Positions 14,722 through 18,089 of a DNA stretch of 18,089 nucleotides are shown here, one piece after another; positions within the stretch are counted from its first letter, which is position 1, and every line of letters begins with the position of its first letter. Source of the stretch: Desulfobacterales bacterium (GTDB lineage: Bacteria; Desulfobacterota; Desulfobacteria; Desulfobacterales; 4be13); the NCBI GenBank assembly GCA_029940115.1, contig JAOZRQ010000054.1, positions 1-18,089 on the forward strand, given 5' to 3'. Made by a program: the position numbers and the translations under genes. The notes beneath the pieces were generated by a model. It ran no database searches. It saw only the letters and a list, made by a program, of their open reading frames with translations, and had not been told where the DNA came from.

Positions 14722-16635
14722 CTAATGGGTCCTCACGAAGCGGAAACCGAGGCAGTTGCTCCGGTGACGCGAGTAGCGGCGCCGGCTGGCGCAAGACGCG
14801 CTGGCCGGCGGGTCGCACCAACTGCCGCCCCGGTCCACCCGGTTGTCGCACCACTCCCAGACATTCCCCAACAAGTCATGGAGGCCGAAGCTGTTGGCTC
14901 TGAAACTTCCCACCGGCGAAGTGGCAATAATACCGTCACCGCAGTCGACTTTCGCATATTTGTTGCAAGCGTCAACCGACGAATCATATCCCAAAAATCT
15001 CTCAGTCCGGGTTCCCGCCCGACAGGCATACTCCCATTCCGCCTCGGTGGGCAGCCGAAACTCATTTCGGCCGCCGTTTTGGCGCGCCAGCCACTTGGCA
15101 AACGCCTTCGTGTCCTCCCAGCTCACCTCAACCACAGGCTGATTGCGGCCGTTCAGGGAATAGCCGTGTTGATCTCCGCTGTCATGCCCAGATTTGAACT
15201 GCCTGTACTGGGCGTTGGTCACCTCATGCTTCCCCATCCAGAAGCCATCCACACAGACCTCATGCCGCGGCAGCTCGTCAGCAGCATAAAACCTATCGTA
15301 TTCCTCTTTTCCTAGATCTTTTATGATCTGACGCTTTCCCGCCTCTGTCTGACCCATCTGAAAACACCCACCCGGCACCCACACAAACGCCATCCCGGTC
15401 ACCGGTTCCCGCCATTCCCCAGTTCTTTGGGGTATGGTCGTTGTGGAGTACGGCAGTATGCTCGTGGTTGTTGTGTCTGGCCGTATGGTGGTCGTGCCGG
15501 CGGAATAAACAGGGTGGACTTCAACCCTTCTGTTCAACCTCCGGCCTCCCTCGGTATCATTGGAAGCTATCGGCCGAAGCTTTCCGTAACCTTCCCAACG
15601 AAGTCTTTCAGCAAAGATGCCCTTTTTGATGAAATAGTTCCTTACCGCTTTGGACCGCCTTTCGGAAACTGCAAATCTGGATTCATGTGATCCTGTGTTG
15701 CATGTATGCCCCTGAATCTCCAGATTCAACTGGGGGTTCTGCTTCAGGGTTTCCGCCATTTCATCCAGCATTTGATGGTATCTGGCTCTGATTGCGGATT
15801 TATTGTAATCAAACATGAGGGTGAGATGAGGCAATTGTTCGATATTTTTATGTTTTTTCCCTTTGACAAAATAGAAGTTCCGAGTCAGCGACATTCGTTC
15901 CCAAGGTATCTGCTCCTCTCCGTAGGTTTCCAGCATCTCCCGCCGCACACGCATGAACAGATCCAAAATGCGAAGCTCAGGTGTCTCCATATGCTTCAGA
16001 AGCACGGAGGTGTAGAGGCTGTTTCTGCCGAGCATGGTGGCCGGCTTGGCCCCCTCCCCGAAAGCCGTCGCATATGCGATGACGGAGCCTGTCGGCACAG
16101 GCATTTTCACATCTTGGCTGCCTCCCTTGTGATGCCCCTTCAACGCGTTGTTGCGACATGCGTCAACAACGATGATGTTCATGTCGTTTTTGGCGTTGTC
16201 CATCTTGCCGAGCACCAACCGGGTCTTGACGCATTCGCTCTCCACCTCATCCTCGTACACGGCCTGGGTGTCGACAGGAGCCAGATAGCTCTCACCCCCC
16301 ACCTGAACGCCGTGTCCCGAATAGTAGAACAGCGCCACCTTCCCCCTTCCCATTTTGTGGCCAAACGTCCTGATCGCACGAACCATCTCCCTTCTTCCTG
16401 CGTCAAGCATCCTTGTCACGGAAAAGCCGCATCTCTCCAACGCCGCGGCCATGTCCTCCGCGTCATTCCCCTCAAGCGAGCCGAAAATCCCTCCCTCATA
16501 ATTCGCATTGCCGATCACCAGGGCGATCCGGTCTTTCCCCTGGGCCTGCGTCGCATCGGACAGCAGCAGAAGAACAGAGAGGCCGGCCATGATGAGCCAG
16601 CAGATTATTCTGTTCGGTGTTGCGAACGGTCCCAT
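14722..16635 (-). CDS. Exported caspase-like peptidase fused to OmpA and FGE/sulfatase-modifying-factor domains
   Basis: 637 residues. A signal peptide ends near residue 31 (LSVLLLLSDATQA). Residues 35-265 are a caspase/peptidase C14 domain: RIALVIGNANYE, then FYYSGHG with His108 and VVDACRNN with Cys160, so the catalytic dyad is intact. Residues 268-376 are an OmpA-type peptidoglycan-binding domain (LTLMFDYNKSAIR, IQGHTCNTGS, GGRRLNRRVEV), with Cys where GHTD is usual. After a Thr-rich linker (380-405), residues 412-637 are an FGE/SUMF1 C-type-lectin fold (WVPGGCFQMG, MGKHEVTNAQYRQF, FRLPTEAEWEYACRAGT, LGNVWEW, RGGSW, LGFR). The loop between GNVWEW and RGGSW is unusually short. The protein should sit in the periplasm bound to the wall. 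The C-terminus resembles DGR variable regions. Start supported by GGTAGGTG 5 nt upstream. Confidence 0.92.
   Translation of the reverse strand: MGPFATPNRIICWLIMAGLSVLLLLSDATQAQGKDRIALVIGNANYEGGIFGSLEGNDAEDMAAALERCGFSVTRMLDAGRREMVRAIRTFGHKMGRGKVALFYYSGHGVQVGGESYLAPVDTQAVYEDEVESECVKTRLVLGKMDNAKNDMNIIVVDACRNNALKGHHKGGSQDVKMPVPTGSVIAYATAFGEGAKPATMLGRNSLYTSVLLKHMETPELRILDLFMRVRREMLETYGEEQIPWERMSLTRNFYFVKGKKHKNIEQLPHLTLMFDYNKSAIRARYHQMLDEMAETLKQNPQLNLEIQGHTCNTGSHESRFAVSERRSKAVRNYFIKKGIFAERLRWEGYGKLRPIASNDTEGGRRLNRRVEVHPVYSAGTTTIRPDTTTTSILPYSTTTIPQRTGEWREPVTGMAFVWVPGGCFQMGQTEAGKRQIIKDLGKEEYDRFYAADELPRHEVCVDGFWMGKHEVTNAQYRQFKSGHDSGDQHGYSLNGRNQPVVEVSWEDTKAFAKWLARQNGGRNEFRLPTEAEWEYACRAGTRTERFLGYDSSVDACNKYAKVDCGDGIIATSPVGSFRANSFGLHDLLGNVWEWCDNRVDRGGSWCDPPASASCASRRRYSRHRSNCLGFRFVRTH
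14752..14817 (-). other. Candidate DGR variable region in the FGE domain
   Basis: The 22 codons between RGGSW and LGFR lie at the very end of the gene, exactly where diversity-generating retroelements mutate FGE-type target proteins. 14 of the 22 codons end in C and are of the NNC type (TGC, GAC, AGC, CGC, TAC, CAC, AAC), as expected when AAC codons of a template repeat are mutagenised at adenines. The tail Arg-Ser-Asn-Cys-Leu-Gly-Phe-Arg lines up with the common R-N-N-N-(L/I)-G-F-R template ending. High C at third positions could also be ordinary codon bias. No template repeat or reverse transcriptase is in the window. Confidence 0.45.
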
Positions 16636-16766
16636 TTTTCACCTACCGGTTTTTCGGGCTGCCACAGACTCGTGACAGCCCGACGTTGTTTGTTCCTGTC
16701 CACGCAGGTTTCGCGCGCTGGTGTACCTCAGGCAGACTTTGCGCGAGCCGGCGTGAGAAAAGCAGA

Positions 16767-16928
16767 CTACCTGCGCTTGAAACGGATTTTCTTGATGTCT
16801 CCGCTCCCTTTGTAATAGACAGTGGCATCGTACCCTTTCACCGAGGCGTAGTTTGGCGGTTCAGGCTCTTCCGGCTTGGGCTTCTCTGCCGACTTGCCCG
16901 TCCCCTCCGGATCATCCGTGCTTGCCAT
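16767..16928 (-). pseudogene. Out-of-frame continuation of the small exported protein (53 codons)
   Basis: This frame begins MASTDDPEGTG, overlaps the end of the upstream gene in the +1 frame, and encodes a Lys/Pro/Glu linker and a compact basic tail (YASVKGYDATVYYKGSGDI, then KKIRFKRR). The composition is convincingly protein-like. No ribosome-binding site precedes its ATG, and the +1 frame is closed by TAG just upstream, so it reads best as the original C-terminus of the 16912-17319 product cut off by a one-base shift. A separately translated, coupled small protein is the alternative. It may be a sequencing error. The 131 nt from here to the caspase start hold no gene, only a weak repeated motif around GCGCG..GCAGAC. 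Confidence 0.55.
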
Positions 16929-17319
16929 TGACAACCGTTTGGTAAGTCGCTATGAGAATGTCTATGATCTTGAGGGTGATGTCGAGTACGGGCCCCTTGT
17001 CAGCCTGTCTGAATTTGACCTTGCCGCCATACTTTTTCGCCGTGCAGAGCCATTTGTCAAGCTTCTTCGGAATAGGCTTGTCACTTTTGGCGTTCCCCAG
17101 TTCACCCGTGATCTTCGCCCCATCTTTCCAACCACTGTTTCCGAGCGGCACCACCACGACTACTGGAACATCCTTTTCCAACAGCGAGACCATATCCATG
17201 TCAAATGTGCCGCTGTTCATGAATTCGACTACCGGGACCTTCTCCTGTGCCGCTGCCATCGGACACAGTGCGAGGATCAGGAGAAGCCCGATCATCAGCG
17301 AGAATGTGCCTCTCTTCAT
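16912..17319 (-). CDS. Small exported protein of unknown function, probably truncated by frameshift
   Basis: 135 residues from the preferred ATG. MKRGTFSLMIGLLLILALCP followed by MAAAQ is a classic signal peptide cleaved near residue 25. The mature part is about 110 residues with alternating strands (KVPVVEFMNSGTFDMD, VPVVVVVPLGNSGW, KYGGKVKFRQ) and one cysteine. I do not recognise the family. The start at 17319 has AAGGAGA 7 nt upstream; an in-frame ATG at 17358 lacks this. The frame stops after VVNGKHG, yet a strongly protein-like sequence continues in the +1 frame to 16767. It lies 276 nt upstream of the caspase-OmpA-FGE gene on the same strand and may share its transcript. Confidence 0.72.
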   Translation of the reverse strand: MKRGTFSLMIGLLLILALCPMAAAQEKVPVVEFMNSGTFDMDMVSLLEKDVPVVVVVPLGNSGWKDGAKITGELGNAKSDKPIPKKLDKWLCTAKKYGGKVKFRQADKGPVLDITLKIIDILIATYQTVVNGKHG

Positions 17320-17423
17320 GGCAAATCTCCTTTCATCAAAAAAGTTCTCCTTACCCATTCATGCCGTTGCACCTTTCCTGCTTTCGCCCGACTTCTCGGG
17401 ATTTCCCAAACCGGGAACGCAGA

Positions 17424-17640
17424 TGTTCGGCAAACCCCGTACTCGCTCCCGCGGGATTGCCAAATCCGGCGGGATGGGGGCTCGGACTTGTCGATGCTCG
17501 GCAAACCCCGTGCCCGCTCCCGTCGGATTGCCAAATCCGACGGGGATGGCGGTTCGGATTTGTCGATGCTCGGCAAACCTCGTGCCCGCTCCCGTCGGAT
17601 TGCCAAATCCGACGGGGATGGCGCGGTTCGGATTTGTCAA
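17424..17640. repeat. About 71-bp tandem repeat, three copies
   Basis: Units start near 17424, 17494 and 17566 with T(G)TTCGGCAAACCCCGT or TGCTCGGCAAACC. Each contains the inverted repeat CCCG(T/C)(C/G)GGATTGCC / AAATCCG(A/G)CGGG and ends with CGGA(C/T)TTGTC. Compensating changes on the two arms (CGTCGG with CCGACG, CGCGGG with CCGGCG) suggest the hairpin is preserved. The unit lies upstream of the small exported gene. The core also occurs at 2493-2562. Sequence 17360-17423 holds nothing recognisable. Confidence 0.85.
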
Positions 17641-17649
17641 TCCGAACCG
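17624..17649. repeat. 11-bp-stem hairpin CGGTTCGGATT / AATCCGAACCG
   Basis: A perfect 11-bp stem with loop TGTC ends the third 71-bp unit. Its layout (GGATTTGTCAATCC core followed by CCGAGCG) matches the hairpin found in each copy of the 6950-7174 duplication in reverse orientation. From 17650 to 17757 I see no gene or repeat. Confidence 0.8.
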
Positions 17650-17757
17650 AGCGCGGGGTGAGGTCGGCGGGGTTTACCGAATACTTACCCGGGAACCATC
17701 CCTAACCGTCGGGACAAGATGCAACCGAATGGCCCATCAACCAAAAACATTCACTGC

Positions 17758-18089
17758 TCCGGAGTGCCAAACTTGCAGTTTGGCAGAGACTTCCGATCAC
17801 AGATCACAGGTTTGGCACTCCGGAGTGACAAACTCATCAACCCAAAATGTTCGTTGCCCCGGAGTGCCAAACTTGCAGTTTGGCAGGGGCTTCCGATCCC
17901 GGGGATGCCAAACCACAGGTTTGGCACTCCGGAGTGACAAGCTCATCAACCCCGGAGTGCCAAACTTGCAGTTTGGCAGAGACTTCCGATCCCGAGGATG
18001 CCAAACCACAGGTTTGGCACTCCGGAGTGACAAGCTCATCAACCCAAAATGTTCGTTGCCCCGGAGTGCCAAACTTGCAGTTTGGCAGG
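17758..18089. repeat. Irregular 93-109 bp minisatellite with paired hairpins
   Basis: Units begin CCGGAGTGCC near 17759, 17859, 17952 and 18061, the last cut by the window end. Each has two hairpins: TGCCAAACT / AGTTTGGCA with loop TGC, and TGCCAAACC / GGTTTGGCA with loop ACA (degenerate in the first unit), followed by ACTCCGGAGTGACAA and CTCATCAACC. A 16-nt piece (CCAAAATGTTCGTTGC) is present in some units and absent in the third junction, which explains the varying period. It is not a CRISPR array because the sequences between hairpins are themselves repeated. Confidence 0.92.

Noticed and set aside
14722..14910. True formylglycine-generating enzyme activity of the FGE domain
   Set aside because: The fold is clear, but the C-terminal segment is that of a binding scaffold, the loop after GNVWEW is shortened, and no sulfatase lies nearby. 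Cysteines near the end leave a small possibility open.
15706..16815. A 369-codon plus-strand frame opposite the caspase-OmpA-FGE gene
   Set aside because: The opposite strand encodes three clear domains over the same bases; the plus frame has low-complexity, unfamiliar sequence and no ribosome-binding site that I can support.
17758..18089. Possible CRISPR array
   Set aside because: The conserved blocks are palindromes at irregular spacing and the sequences between them are also repeated, so there are no unique spacers; no cas gene is present.
1..18089. DGR reverse transcriptase, template repeat, avd gene, transposase, tRNA or rRNA in this window
   Set aside because: I looked on both strands among the frames and gaps and found none, so the DGR idea rests only on the target-like end of the caspase fusion.

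Overview
The window most likely comes from a gammaproteobacterium with a large, repeat-rich genome. The anchor is a full-length ParC (130-2436, minus) whose N-terminal half reads very close to the enterobacterial/pseudomonad protein. The intergenic space is unusually long and packed with short palindromic repeats, minisatellites and small MITE-like elements. The gene set (caspase-like peptidase, FGE/C-type-lectin fold, Ser/Thr kinase with vWA, FHA-ABC exporter, PEGA protein) is typical of large-genome, behaviourally complex bacteria such as giant sulfur bacteria or protist symbionts. That taxonomic refinement is inference only.

Layout. (1) 1-2436: a 39-bp repeat array, then parC. (2) 2437-3768: a 1.3-kb repeat sink with no convincing gene. 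It holds several inverted-repeat families, heptamer and hexamer tandem repeats, a 181-bp palindromic element and a good sigma70-like promoter match. (3) 3769-10663, plus strand: a cluster of four genes. These are an exported protein of unknown function, an FHA-ABC transporter fusion (7 nt downstream), a soluble Ser/Thr kinase-vWA fusion, and a single-pass membrane protein ending in a PEGA domain. A perfect 113-bp tandem duplication separates the second and third genes. An AT-rich element with terminal inverted repeats separates the third and fourth. (4) 10664-17358, minus strand: four genes, given in transcription order. They are a small exported protein with a probable frameshift, an exported caspase-OmpA-FGE fusion, an exported MltB-like lytic transglycosylase, and an AAA/STAND-type ATPase with a PD-(D/E)XK-like C-terminus. 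(5) 17359-18089: two further repeat arrays, the last running off the window.

Functional picture. The plus-strand cluster looks like a phospho-signalling module. The kinase would phosphorylate a partner read by the FHA domain of the ABC transporter, a logic known from mycobacterial PknF/Rv1747. The PEGA protein would link cytoplasm and periplasm. The minus-strand cluster is centred on the cell envelope. It pairs a peptidoglycan-cleaving enzyme with a peptidoglycan-anchored exported caspase homologue whose C-terminal lectin-like fold resembles the variable end of diversity-generating-retroelement (DGR) target proteins.

Most interesting points: the caspase-OmpA-FGE protein with a DGR-like variable region; the kinase-vWA / FHA-ABC pair; signs that the caspase gene sits between the 5' end and a fossil 3' end of a transglycosylase-like gene; the frameshifted tail of the small exported protein; and at least six families of intergenic palindromes shared between distant gaps. 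No reverse transcriptase, template repeat, transposase, CRISPR array, tRNA or rRNA was recognised.
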